From the NCBI RefSeq assembly GCF_900184965.1, contig NZ_FXYA01000213.1:62001-126000 (forward strand): a stretch of DNA of 64,000 bases. Reading direction: 5' to 3'. The notes beneath the pieces are model-generated. The model had not been told where the DNA came from, ran no database searches, and saw nothing but the letters and a program-made list of their open reading frames with translations. This document shows positions 33,859-42,471 of the stretch, one piece after another (within the stretch, counting starts at the first letter, position 1; each line of letters begins with the position of its first letter). Origin of the DNA: Akkermansia muciniphila (GTDB lineage: Bacteria > Verrucomicrobiota > Verrucomicrobiia > Verrucomicrobiales > Akkermansiaceae). Position numbers and translations under genes: made by a program.

Positions 33859-34685
33859 TGTACCAGACTGAATTCTTTGGCCGGGAACTCTTAGCGATAT
33901 GTAACTATTCTGGCGGACTTTTAAGCTGGAAAGCCGCTCAACTGGCCGTGAAAAAGTTCGGCCGTGATCATACGGTATTGCTCTATGCAGATACCGGGAA
34001 TGAGGCCGCAGACAATTACCGCTTCATCGTCCAGGGAGCGGCCCTTTTAGGAGTACCGCTGCACATTGTTCGCGCCCTTCCTGACTGGGCCGGAGGCAAG
34101 CTTATCACGCCCTATGACGTAGCCATGAATTCCGGCTTCCTACCGGATTTTAACGCCCCGGAATGCTCTTCTGCTCTCAAACGCACCCCCCTTAACAAAT
34201 GGATGACGGAACACGCTACACCGGACACTCATATTGTAATTGGATTTTCCCACGAAGAAGTTGAACGCGCAGAACGCATGAAAAAGCGTTTTCCGCACAA
34301 GCGGTATTGCTTCCCACTTCTGGAAAAACCGTACCATTTCCATTGCGAGATCGAACGTGAATTAAAATCCCTTGGTGTAGAACCCCCGAAAGCCTACAAG
34401 CTGGGATTTGGCCATGCCAACTGCAATGATGCGTGTTTAATGGCTGGAAAAGGCCACTACGTCAATCTGTACCTCAAAAAGCCGGACGTGTTTGCCAAGG
34501 CTGCCCGGTTCGAAAGCCGGTTCCGCCGACGTTTTGGCCGCACCATCTTTGACCAAACGGGCAAATATACCCTGTTTGACCTGATACGGGACTATAAGGC
34601 GGGCAAGCTCTCCCGCCTCACCTTGGAAAATAAGCATACCATGTGCGCCTGTGGGGTCATGTGGGAGGACGGAAAGGAGGGGTGA
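33858..34685 (+). CDS. PAPS reductase-like (ATP pyrophosphatase) phage protein
   Basis: The product has 275 residues from ATG 33858, preceded by a strong AGGAGG-like site at 33845. The N-terminus has the PP-loop form ICNYSGGLLSWKAAQLAV, followed by VLLYADTGNEAADNYRFI and APECSSALKRTPLNKWM, as in PAPS reductase/ThiI/DndC-like ATPases. The C-terminal half has Cys-rich segments (FGHANCNDACLMAGKGHYVN; CACGVMW) that may bind metal. Phages and mobile elements often carry this family. Its role, perhaps in sulfur chemistry of nucleic acids, is not established for the phage versions. Confidence 0.75.
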   Translation: MYQTEFFGRELLAICNYSGGLLSWKAAQLAVKKFGRDHTVLLYADTGNEAADNYRFIVQGAALLGVPLHIVRALPDWAGGKLITPYDVAMNSGFLPDFNAPECSSALKRTPLNKWMTEHATPDTHIVIGFSHEEVERAERMKKRFPHKRYCFPLLEKPYHFHCEIERELKSLGVEPPKAYKLGFGHANCNDACLMAGKGHYVNLYLKKPDVFAKAARFESRFRRRFGRTIFDQTGKYTLFDLIRDYKAGKLSRLTLENKHTMCACGVMWEDGKEG

Positions 34686-34688
34686 ATA

Positions 34689-35015
34689 ATGCCAATCAAA
34701 GATAAATCGAAATATCCGCCTGACTGGAAGTTTATCAGCCTCCGCGAACGACACCGCGCCGGAAACAAGTGTGAACTCTGCCAAGCAACAAACCATCAGG
34801 CACACCCCATTACAGGAAGCAAGGTTATTCTCACCGTCCATCATATCCAATACTTGGAAGGACCGGAAAACAACGCCTATCCGAATTTAATCGTTCTTTG
34901 CCAACGTTGCCACAACCGGCTAGATCTCGGAATGAGAATCAGAAACGCCCGGGAAACTCGAAAGACAAAAACGGCGCCATTAGATAATCTATTAAATATA
35001 AAAAAGTTATCATAA
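34689..35015 (+). CDS. HNH endonuclease-like protein
   Basis: The product has 108 residues. The HNH pattern is visible: a zinc pair CELC, VHHIQYLEGPENNAYPNLIV, then LCQRCHNRLDLGM. The His-His and Asn/His residues would bind metal and act in DNA cleavage. HNH proteins near phage packaging genes aid DNA packaging. This one is in the early operon, far from terminase, so restriction or homing roles are also possible. Confidence 0.75.
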   Translation: MPIKDKSKYPPDWKFISLRERHRAGNKCELCQATNHQAHPITGSKVILTVHHIQYLEGPENNAYPNLIVLCQRCHNRLDLGMRIRNARETRKTKTAPLDNLLNIKKLS

Positions 35016-35088
35016 ACTACACCCTTAAAAAACGCCAAAACGGCGCCATCTTCAAAAAAACACTTAAAACATTATGAATTAAAAAATT

Positions 35089-35433
35089 ATGTATGTTTAC
35101 AAAATAGAAACAAGTTACATTGAAGACAACTTCACCTCCTGCCAATGCTGCGGAAACTGCCAGCTATGGGCACCGGAACAGGAAATTGACTACAAAATCA
35201 ATGCCGCCGATGCGGACATTACCGACACTACAGTAACGGCCACCCCCCTCAATTTAGGAGCCTGCATCATCAGCCGCCGCACCGGGAAGGACGGGGAAAC
35301 CTGTTACTTGCAAACCCACCGGACTTCCGGAACCTTTTGCCGCCACCACATCCCAACATCACCCTACGCCGAACACATCAAACGCCACGGCCTCCCCTCC
35401 ACGGCCATCACCCCTTATATCATCCACCTCTAA
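35089..35433 (+). CDS. Cys-rich early protein, unrecognised
   Basis: The product has 114 residues. It has a Cys cluster near the N-terminus (CQCCGNCQLW) and CRHH near the C-terminus, suggestive of a zinc site. The middle is hydrophilic. It lies 74 bases from the preceding gene. Its family is unknown. Confidence 0.5.
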   Translation: MYVYKIETSYIEDNFTSCQCCGNCQLWAPEQEIDYKINAADADITDTTVTATPLNLGACIISRRTGKDGETCYLQTHRTSGTFCRHHIPTSPYAEHIKRHGLPSTAITPYIIHL

Positions 35434-35447
35434 CCACCCACACACCA

Positions 35448-35732
35448 ATGACCCAAAAAGAAAAAGAAGAACTCCGCAACTTGCCGAGCAACTCCCCGCG
35501 ACTGCTTAACCAGACCCAGCTTGCCGCCGCGCTTGGAGTTACCATGGCTTTCACCTCCGCAATGAAAAAATGGGGCTGCCCGTTCCCAGGCGGCCGCATC
35601 CTGATTAAAGACGCCCTGGCATGGCTCAAAGCAAACCCGGAATTCCGCCCGTACAAAGAACGCAAAAGCCCTACCGGCCCTCACGGCATTCCGCAACGCA
35701 ACCTTGACGCCTACAAAACATCACCTAATTGA
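35448..35732 (+). CDS. Excisionase/DNA-binding protein candidate
   Basis: The product has 94 residues from ATG 35448. A winged-helix-like core is visible (LLNQTQLAAALGVTMAFTSA, then MKKWGCPFPGGRILI and DALAWLKANPEF), the pattern of MerR/AlpA-like excisionases and terminase small subunits. It is convergent with the integrase gene and overlaps it by 22 bases, which fits a role as recombination directionality factor. Confidence 0.55.
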   Translation: MTQKEKEELRNLPSNSPRLLNQTQLAAALGVTMAFTSAMKKWGCPFPGGRILIKDALAWLKANPEFRPYKERKSPTGPHGIPQRNLDAYKTSPN

Positions 35733-36727
35733 GCCACATCACGCGCTTTAAGCTTCCGATAAATCGCATGAACCAGTTCCGAGGCATGCCCCACATATTG
35801 CATACACTGCCCTTCAGAAAATCCTGCGCGCGCCAGCCGGGTCACTACCGTTACCCGCGTACAATGGAAACTCAAATCAGGCATCCCCAAATCGTCAAAA
35901 AACTGGCACCATTGCTTGCTTGCGTTCCCCGGCAACTTAACCAGGGAGGAACGCCCCTCCCGCATGGCCTTTTCCGCAATCGGCCTAACGTCACGATGCA
36001 ACGGAGCCTCGTGCATCCGGCCCCCCTTGCCAAGAAAACGGATAGTATCATGTTCCAGATCCACCCGTTCCACGGGCACCTGAACTTCCTTCAGCCGGCA
36101 TCCCTGCTTCATGGCAATCATGAAAGAATCCCGCATCCATTCCGGAGCCTCTTTCAAGGCTTCCACAATGCGCCGTTCTTCTTCTTTCGTGATTTCCCTT
36201 TTCTCCCGCGCCGGGTCTTTTCTCAAGCCCATGTGATAACACGGGTTTGCGAAAATATAGCCCTTCCTTACCGCCTCCGTCATGATGCGCCCCAGCACCT
36301 TCAGCTCCAGAATGGCACTATTGCGGGTACACGCGCGCCAACCGTACTCCTTAGCCATGGCCGCATCCGTCCGGAAAGCCACATAATCTTTCAACAGGTT
36401 ATAATCCACTTCCCCCGGATGCTGAACATCCCGGAGCCTGAAAAACAAATCCAAATGCCTCCACGCCACCTGATAACGGCGGCGCGTGCCTTCACGTTGA
36501 AACTCTTCCAGGAACGCCGGCACCCACGCCTTGAACAACTGGCGGCCATCTTCATTCCGGGCCATCTGTTCCTCTTTCTCCAGTCCGCGCACATATTCCA
36601 GAATACGCCGCAGGGCCCCAGGCTGGTCATGCCTGATTTTTGTCGCACGGTATTTCCGCCGCCCATCCGGACGCATCACGCCAACCCAATAATAGGGACT
36701 ATCCTTGCGCTTGTAGTAGGACGCCAT
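35711..36727 (-). CDS. int: Tyrosine recombinase (phage integrase)
   Basis: The product has 338 residues from ATG 36727 (MASYYKRKDSPYYWVGVMRP). The catalytic domain shows Arg in AMKQGCRLKEVQVP, the HxxR box SFHCTRVTVVTRLARAG and the His...Tyr end YVGHASELVHAIYRKL, all expected active-site residues. The N-terminus has an SAM-like core-binding segment. It lies next to the host secDF gene and is read towards the prophage interior. It integrates or excises the prophage. Its attachment core probably lies within about 150 bases upstream. Confidence 0.9.
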   Translation of the reverse strand: MASYYKRKDSPYYWVGVMRPDGRRKYRATKIRHDQPGALRRILEYVRGLEKEEQMARNEDGRQLFKAWVPAFLEEFQREGTRRRYQVAWRHLDLFFRLRDVQHPGEVDYNLLKDYVAFRTDAAMAKEYGWRACTRNSAILELKVLGRIMTEAVRKGYIFANPCYHMGLRKDPAREKREITKEEERRIVEALKEAPEWMRDSFMIAMKQGCRLKEVQVPVERVDLEHDTIRFLGKGGRMHEAPLHRDVRPIAEKAMREGRSSLVKLPGNASKQWCQFFDDLGMPDLSFHCTRVTVVTRLARAGFSEGQCMQYVGHASELVHAIYRKLKARDVAQLGDVL

Positions 36728-36816
36728 AGGAGAAACGTAGTACAGCGTAGTAAATCCATCAACAACAAACATAAAAAACCTAGTAAAAACATGACAAAAT
36801 ACCCCCTGAATATATG

Positions 36817-36844
36817 CCGGAATAACTCGCGGGTTCTATTCCGG
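36817..36844. other. Inverted repeat, candidate attachment core
   Basis: CCGGAATA and TATTCCGG, separated by 12 bases, lie between the integrase start and the secDF terminator. Tyrosine recombinases bind inverted core arms around a short crossover. This is the only such symmetry in the gap. No matching copy on the far side can be checked because the left boundary is outside the window. Confidence 0.35.
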
Positions 36845-36881
36845 ACAAGGCCTTTCTCTATCCCTCTCTTTTCAAGAAACA

Positions 36882-36912
36882 GACAGGGGAAGGCATGATG
36901 CCTTCCCCTGTC
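36882..36912 (-). terminator. secDF terminator
   Basis: A near-perfect palindrome GACAGGGGAAGGCAT / ATGCCTTCCCCTGTC (15-bp stem, 1-base centre) lies 28 bases past the secDF stop on the minus strand. The following T-rich stretch is weak (TGTTTCTT). Confidence 0.7.
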
Positions 36913-36939
36913 AGAGACTTAATGAATCAACGCCAAATC

Positions 36940-39372
36940 TCAGGCTCCGGCCTTCATGGCCTGTCTGACTTCTTCATGCAACCCATGCTTCCGGGAGAAG
37001 AGGAGTGCCGCCGGAGAAGCGATGAAGATGGAGGAGTACGTACCGATCAAAATACCTGCGGAGATCGTCCAGGCGAAGTCTTCCATGGAAGGACCGCCAA
37101 AGAAGTACAGGCACACCAGCACGGCCAGCGTGGAAAGAGAGGTCAAAATAGTACGGGAAAGCGTCTGGTTGATGGCCTCGTTCATGATTTGGGAAGCGCT
37201 TTCATTCGGGTCGGAAAAGCGGAGGAATTCGCGGATGCGGTCAAATACGATAATTTTGTCATTGATGGAGTACCCCGCCACCGTCAGCAACGCGCCAATG
37301 TGAATAACATTCAGCTCCGTGCCGCTGAGAATCACCAGGCCAAGCACCAGCAGGACGTCATGCGTCAGGGCGATAACCGCACCGATGGCGAAGGTCCATT
37401 CAAACCGCACCGTCAGGTAGACCATGATTCCCAGAATGCCGAAGAAAAGGGCCCAGGCGGAAGTAATGAGCGTATCATACCCCATGGACTGCCCGATGGT
37501 TTCTTCACTGAACGGAGCATTGTCCAGCACCGGGAACGCCTTGTCCAATGCCGTGGTGATAGCCTCCTTGTCCTGGGCGTGGTCGGAGAAATTAATCAGA
37601 ATATTCACTTTGCTGCTGTCCGTGGACTCCGCCACTTCCTGCACCGTAGCCTTCTGGGTCAGGGACAGCTTGTTGACCACGCTTTCCACTTCCCGGAAAG
37701 AGATGTCACCCTTGTTCACCAGATAGGAAATGGAGGAACCGCCCGTAAAGTCCATGCCCAGGCAATCCTTGCCCTTTACGGAGCCAACCACAATGCATAT
37801 CACCAGCAGAATGGAGGAAAGAGAGCAGGACCAGATTTTCTGGCCCATGAAATCGATGTTCGTCTTTTTCTTGAAGATGTTGAGGAATTTAAGATCCTTC
37901 ATCATGCCGACGGTATCCGCCCAGTAGAACAGGACGCGGGTAACGAGAATCGCCCCGATCATGGAAGTGATGACGCCTACTGTCAACGTGACGGCAAACC
38001 CCTTGATGGTGCCGGTTGCCATCCAGTACAGGATGACGGCTGTAATAAGCGAGGTGATATTGGAGTCAAAGATAGCGGAGAACGCCTTGTCAAAGGAGTT
38101 GCGGATAGCCACGCGGAAGGGGCGCCCCATTTCCTTTTCTTCCCGCAGGCGTTCATAAATCAGCACGTTCGCGTCCACCGCCACGCCCAGAGTCAGCACA
38201 ATACCGGCAATACCCGGCAAAGTCAGCTCAAACCCGAAGATAGACATGGCCCCCAGGAGAAGCAGGGCATTGATCGTCAGGCCCATGATAGCCACCAAGC
38301 CGGCAAAGCGGTAGTAAATGATCATCATGATGAAGCAGAGGATTAACCCCGTGATGCCAGCGTATTCCCCCTGAAGGAGGGCCGTATGCCCAAGAGAGGC
38401 GGAAATTTCACTGGCGGACTCAAAATTGAGCTTGTTGGTGAGGGGGTTGGAAAGCACCTTCGTCAGGGCTTCCGCCTCTCCGGGAGCATCCAGACCGCTG
38501 ATTTCAAAACTTTTTGAAAGAATAGCCTGAACCGTTGGCGCGCTCTTGACCACATCATCCAGCACAATGGCCATGCGGTCATGGCCCAGCTGCATGCGGG
38601 AAGTCAGGTTATACATCTTGTCCGCCCCTTCATTGCTCAGGGTGACGTTGACGTGGCCGGGACGGGCCAGATCCACCCCGGCGCGCACGATATCCTTGCC
38701 TGTCAGCGATTCACGCTTTTCCAGGAATATTTTTTCCGTGATGTCCTCACCCTTGCCGTTTTTGAAGGTATATTCATACATCCTGTATCCGGGAACGCGG
38801 ATACGCCCCTCCGCCACCAGTTCATTGTTGCGCGGGTGGACAGGGAGAATCTGAAGTTTGGCCACTTTGGTCAGAATAGCCTTGGTTTCCTCACGCTTGG
38901 CAGGATCCGCAGCGGGGATTTGGACTTCTATAAGGTTCAGGTTGTCCTTTTTCTTCGGGCGGATAATGACGTCATTGGCCCCGGTACTGTTAAGGCGGTC
39001 CGTCAGAATCACGCATGCCTGTTCCATGGCCTGGTCCGTCAGGGGAATAGGCTTGCCGTCGTCACCGATATTCGGTTCCACGCTCAACGTGAAGGAGACG
39101 CCCCCGGCAATGTCAATGCCGTATTTCAACCCCTGCTGAAAAAGGGAGAACAGGGAAAAAGACGCAATGCCGATAATGAAAATCGTTCCGGCATTGCGCT
39201 TGACCTTGTCCTGGTCGGAACCCAGATACCAGAAAAACACGCCCAGCAATACCAGACCGCCAATGAAGATGAAAAGAGGGTTATTGAAGAGATCGTAGAT
39301 AAAGGCGAGAGGAGCGGACATTCCGCCAGACGCGGGTAGAGTATCGGCAGATGCCAGAAGATTCATAGACAT
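36940..39372 (-). CDS. secDF: Fused protein-export membrane protein SecDF
   Basis: The product has 810 residues from ATG 39372. The N-terminal half is SecD-like: a first membrane helix (LFIFIGGLVLLGVFFWYLG), the large periplasmic P1 domain and the motif GIAGIVLTLGVAVDANVLIY. The second half is SecF-like: LGMDFTGGSSISYLV, then GALLTVAGYSINDKIIVFDR. About 12 membrane helices are expected. It uses the proton gradient to pull translocated proteins through SecYEG. A fused SecDF is typical of several phyla including Verrucomicrobiota. It borders the prophage. Confidence 0.95.
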   Translation of the reverse strand: MSMNLLASADTLPASGGMSAPLAFIYDLFNNPLFIFIGGLVLLGVFFWYLGSDQDKVKRNAGTIFIIGIASFSLFSLFQQGLKYGIDIAGGVSFTLSVEPNIGDDGKPIPLTDQAMEQACVILTDRLNSTGANDVIIRPKKKDNLNLIEVQIPAADPAKREETKAILTKVAKLQILPVHPRNNELVAEGRIRVPGYRMYEYTFKNGKGEDITEKIFLEKRESLTGKDIVRAGVDLARPGHVNVTLSNEGADKMYNLTSRMQLGHDRMAIVLDDVVKSAPTVQAILSKSFEISGLDAPGEAEALTKVLSNPLTNKLNFESASEISASLGHTALLQGEYAGITGLILCFIMMIIYYRFAGLVAIMGLTINALLLLGAMSIFGFELTLPGIAGIVLTLGVAVDANVLIYERLREEKEMGRPFRVAIRNSFDKAFSAIFDSNITSLITAVILYWMATGTIKGFAVTLTVGVITSMIGAILVTRVLFYWADTVGMMKDLKFLNIFKKKTNIDFMGQKIWSCSLSSILLVICIVVGSVKGKDCLGMDFTGGSSISYLVNKGDISFREVESVVNKLSLTQKATVQEVAESTDSSKVNILINFSDHAQDKEAITTALDKAFPVLDNAPFSEETIGQSMGYDTLITSAWALFFGILGIMVYLTVRFEWTFAIGAVIALTHDVLLVLGLVILSGTELNVIHIGALLTVAGYSINDKIIVFDRIREFLRFSDPNESASQIMNEAINQTLSRTILTSLSTLAVLVCLYFFGGPSMEDFAWTISAGILIGTYSSIFIASPAALLFSRKHGLHEEVRQAMKAGA

Positions 39373-39515
39373 TTCAATCCGGATTGGGGGTGAATAATAC
39401 GGCAAAGGATTGTGGAGAAATTCACCAGCAGGTCAAGCCTTCTGTGCGTGTGCCCGTTAAGGGAAAAGCATCCTTTCCGGAACGTTGGAAAAAATGCTCC
39501 GGCCAGGCAATAAAC

Positions 39516-39543
39516 AGCCCGGTTTCCCTGCGGAAACCGGGCT
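39516..39543 (-). terminator. Terminator of polysaccharide deacetylase gene
   Basis: A perfect 12-bp stem AGCCCGGTTTCC / GGAAACCGGGCT with a 4-base loop, followed on the minus strand by GTTTATT, 26 bases past the stop. Confidence 0.85.
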
Positions 39544-39569
39544 GAAAGGAAAAGGGAAAACACCGGGGA

Positions 39570-40532
39570 TTACATGCCGGCCACCGTCTCCACCGGAACG
39601 GAAGCAGGCTCCGCGGGAGCCGCAATCGCGGGAACGGCAAGGGGAGAGGAATCCGGTACGGCAGGGGCCGCGGGCATGGAAGGAGCATGGCCGGCGGCGG
39701 CTCGGCCTCTCCTGATAAGCTCGGAAACGGTCACCAGTTCATAGCCTCGGTTTTTCAATCCCTTCACAATGGCGTCCACCGCCGCCACCGTGGAAGCGTG
39801 AATGTCATGCACCAGAATGATGGAACCGGGTTTGGCGCCGTTCACGGCGCGGGCGGCCACCACGGAGGAACCGGGCTTGCGCCAGTCATTCGTGTCCACA
39901 TCCCACATGACCGTAGTGAAGCCGAAGCGCTGGCGGGCCCAGGACGCCACGCCGGCATTCGTATAGCCGCCGGGGGGACGCATGACCACGGGGACAACGC
40001 CGCAGGCGTTGCGGATGGCTTCGTTAGTGCTCTGGAGCTGGGATTCCGCTTTTTCACGGGACACTTTGCTCAAATAAACGTGATTCCATGTATGGTTGCC
40101 TACTTCATGGCCCTCATTGACCATGCGGCGCACTACCTGGGGATGGGCCTTCACATTGCAGCCCTGCATAAAGAAAGTCCCCTTGACGTTATTGTCGCGC
40201 AGGATGTCCAGCACCTTGGAGGTCAGGGTTCCATGAGGGCCGTCATCAAAGGTGAGGGCCACCACCTTGTCCGGCACAGCCACGCGGTTGACCGTTACCC
40301 CCGGAATGCGCGGGGAAAGCGGGGTATTATTATAGGACGGACTTACGGAAGGCGCCGGAACGGGCTTGGGAGGCAATTTCACAGCCGGCCGGTCCGGCTT
40401 TTTCCCCGGAGCAGTCACGGGAGAAATGGTCGTTTTCACCGGAGAAACGGGCTCCGCCGGCCGCTCCTGGTGCTGGGAACAGGCGGACAGGCCGAACGCC
40501 AAGACGCATGCAAGGAATAAATGTTTCTTCAT
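39570..40532 (-). CDS. Polysaccharide deacetylase lipoprotein
   Basis: The product has 320 residues. The lipobox is FGLSAC (Cys18). A Pro-rich linker precedes a NodB domain at about residues 85-260: motif 1 VALTFDDGPHG, motif 2 HEVGNHTWNH, motif 3 RPPGGYTN, motif 4 DVDTNDW and motif 5 IILVHDIH. The metal Asp-His-His triad is intact. It should deacetylate N-acetylated sugars, probably peptidoglycan, at the cell envelope. The last 45 residues are Ala/Pro-rich. Confidence 0.85.
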   Translation of the reverse strand: MKKHLFLACVLAFGLSACSQHQERPAEPVSPVKTTISPVTAPGKKPDRPAVKLPPKPVPAPSVSPSYNNTPLSPRIPGVTVNRVAVPDKVVALTFDDGPHGTLTSKVLDILRDNNVKGTFFMQGCNVKAHPQVVRRMVNEGHEVGNHTWNHVYLSKVSREKAESQLQSTNEAIRNACGVVPVVMRPPGGYTNAGVASWARQRFGFTTVMWDVDTNDWRKPGSSVVAARAVNGAKPGSIILVHDIHASTVAAVDAIVKGLKNRGYELVTVSELIRRGRAAAGHAPSMPAAPAVPDSSPLAVPAIAAPAEPASVPVETVAGM

Positions 40533-40678
40533 AACAGGTTTTTGGAGGATTTACGCCCATCCCGCCTTCTTGTCACGTCCTAAATCATCCATTCGTGCGG
40601 CATGAAAAAGGAATCCTCCCCCATGCCCCGGAAAAAATATCCGAAAGCTCCGCAGGGAATGGCTCCGGGACCGGAAAC

Positions 40679-41410
40679 CTATTCCGGGCTGTCCATATCT
40701 ATATAGCTGACGGAAACCGTTCTGCGAGGATTGGAAGGATCCCGGACCTCCACCTTCATCCGCTTGAAAAACCAGGACCCGTCCTTCAACTTCATCACGG
40801 AATCAATCATGAACCTTTTAGCCAGTTCCCCGCGGCGGTCAATGCCATCCACTTGCCACATGGCGCCGTTTTCCTTATCAATCCAGACGCGCACCCAGGC
40901 ATATTGCCCTACCCTGGGATTAGGGTTCGGAATCTGGACAATCCAGCAATCCCGCCCCTTGACGGTGCTTGCCGCATCATCCCGGACAATTTTGGCCTGG
41001 GGCCAGTACAGGTAACGCATGGAAAGATCTTCGTACGTTACGTCCGTCCCCGCAATGGGCACCGCATACTGGGCAACCGGCAAAACGCCGGCTTTCCCGT
41101 CCCTCCAGGAAAGGATCTCCTGGCCGCGGTCCTTGAATTTCAGATCGAATCTGTTCCAGACATTATTGACCTGGTACTGGAAAGCAATCAGATTGCCGCG
41201 CAGGCTCATGGAAAAGGGGACTTTGACGCCGCGTTTGCGTATTTGCCCCTTAATGTCCTTGTTTTCCTGAAGAGTTGCCCCCTGGCGCACCCTTTTCAGC
41301 AGCTGCCCGGCATCCGGAGAGGTCTCCTGGGCCAAAGAGGCAGTAAGAGAAAAAAATACGGCGGCCATCCCCGCGAAAAAAGTGGAAAGTGAAAAATACC
41401 CGTGCAGCAT
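40679..41410 (-). CDS. LolA-like periplasmic protein
   Basis: The product has 243 residues with a signal peptide (ending SLTASLAQ). The mature part carries the LolA-like pattern: ATVKGRDCWIVQIPNPN, then WVRVWIDKENGAMWQVDGID and FFKRMKVEVRDPSN. Proteins of this type bind lipid or lipoprotein cargo in the periplasm. It is more like the uncharacterised LolA-related family than true LolA. There is no close LolC/D/E partner in the window. Confidence 0.65.
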   Translation of the reverse strand: MLHGYFSLSTFFAGMAAVFFSLTASLAQETSPDAGQLLKRVRQGATLQENKDIKGQIRKRGVKVPFSMSLRGNLIAFQYQVNNVWNRFDLKFKDRGQEILSWRDGKAGVLPVAQYAVPIAGTDVTYEDLSMRYLYWPQAKIVRDDAASTVKGRDCWIVQIPNPNPRVGQYAWVRVWIDKENGAMWQVDGIDRRGELAKRFMIDSVMKLKDGSWFFKRMKVEVRDPSNPRRTVSVSYIDMDSPE

Positions 41411-41556
41411 GAATTGCTCATATCACTCCGGAAACGCGGAAAAAAACCTTTTCTCAGTCACCGGGCGGCGTCCGTGACATTTTAACGCCAAATTTTGCTC
41501 GACTAGGTAATACAAAACGACAAGATGTCCCCAACGACATCTACTGATCCATCATT

Positions 41557-42246
41557 ATGGAAACGCCAGCATTTTTGAAGCCTATCCAGTCCTATCCCGG
41601 AGAAATCGTCCAGTTCATTGAGAGAATTCCGGGAATAGACGTTACCGGAGACCGCGAAACCGTGCTGGAACGGCTGGAACCGTACCATAAGGCGGAAGTG
41701 GAAGCTCTGGGCTGGCGGTGGAAAGACCTGCGCCGCGCCGAACAGGTGCACGGCACGAAAGTGGCCCTGGTGGGAGACATCGGCTCCAATTATCCTGTGG
41801 AGGGCGTAGACGGCCTGATTTGTTCCGGAGTTTCCGACTGCGTGCTTGCCATTTACGTGGCGGACTGCGCCGCCGTATGGCTGTACGACAAGGAAAACTG
41901 CCACCGTTCCCTGATTCATTCAGGCAAAACAGGAACCGCCGGCAATATCGTTTCCCAGACCATCAAGTCCATGAAAAAATACCTTGGGGTGGAACCGTCC
42001 AACCTGATTGCCGTCATTTCCCCCTGCATCCGCCCGCCTCATTACGAGGAAGACATCCCTACGGCCATCAAGGCACAGCTCCTTGAAGAGGGAGTCCCGG
42101 AAGAACAGATTCACGATTCAGGGCTGGACACGGCGGCGGATACCAAGCGCTTTTACTCCTACCGCATGGAAAAAGGGCAAACGGGCCGCATGCTGGCTCT
42201 TTTCGGCCCGGATCACGCTACGCGTCCGCATGCGATGATTCTTTAA
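41557..42246 (+). CDS. pgeF: YfiH/PgeF family laccase-domain protein
   Basis: The product has 229 residues. Family marks include LRRAEQVHGTKVALVGD, DCVLAIYVADCAAVWLYD, SLIHSGKTGTAGNIVSQ, IAVISPCIRPPHYE and RFYSYRMEKGQTGRML. The His (EQVHG), Cys (VADC) and His (LIHSG) form the zinc active site. The family removes mis-incorporated amino acids from peptidoglycan precursors or acts on purine nucleosides. It stands upstream of the orphan capsid gene, read in the same direction. Confidence 0.85.
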   Translation: METPAFLKPIQSYPGEIVQFIERIPGIDVTGDRETVLERLEPYHKAEVEALGWRWKDLRRAEQVHGTKVALVGDIGSNYPVEGVDGLICSGVSDCVLAIYVADCAAVWLYDKENCHRSLIHSGKTGTAGNIVSQTIKSMKKYLGVEPSNLIAVISPCIRPPHYEEDIPTAIKAQLLEEGVPEEQIHDSGLDTAADTKRFYSYRMEKGQTGRMLALFGPDHATRPHAMIL

Positions 42247-42471
42247 CAGCAGAAAGGCGGCACCTTTCATTCCTTCTACAGCGCATCACGATTCTGCCGT
42301 GGTGCGCTTTTCCGTCTTGTAGTCCATACCCGTCAGCGCTGGATGGGACCGGCCTGCAATCCCGCAGGGGACATGGCCGCCTCCCGCTTGCGGCAGGACC
42401 GCTCCGGTTATTCCGGACCCGATAATCCAAATTGCCGTTCCTGCATCCAAACAATCATTATATTTGCAATC

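Noticed and set aside
36895-38346. 483-residue plus-strand frame over secDF
   Set aside because: Antisense of the secDF gene, which shows all export motifs.
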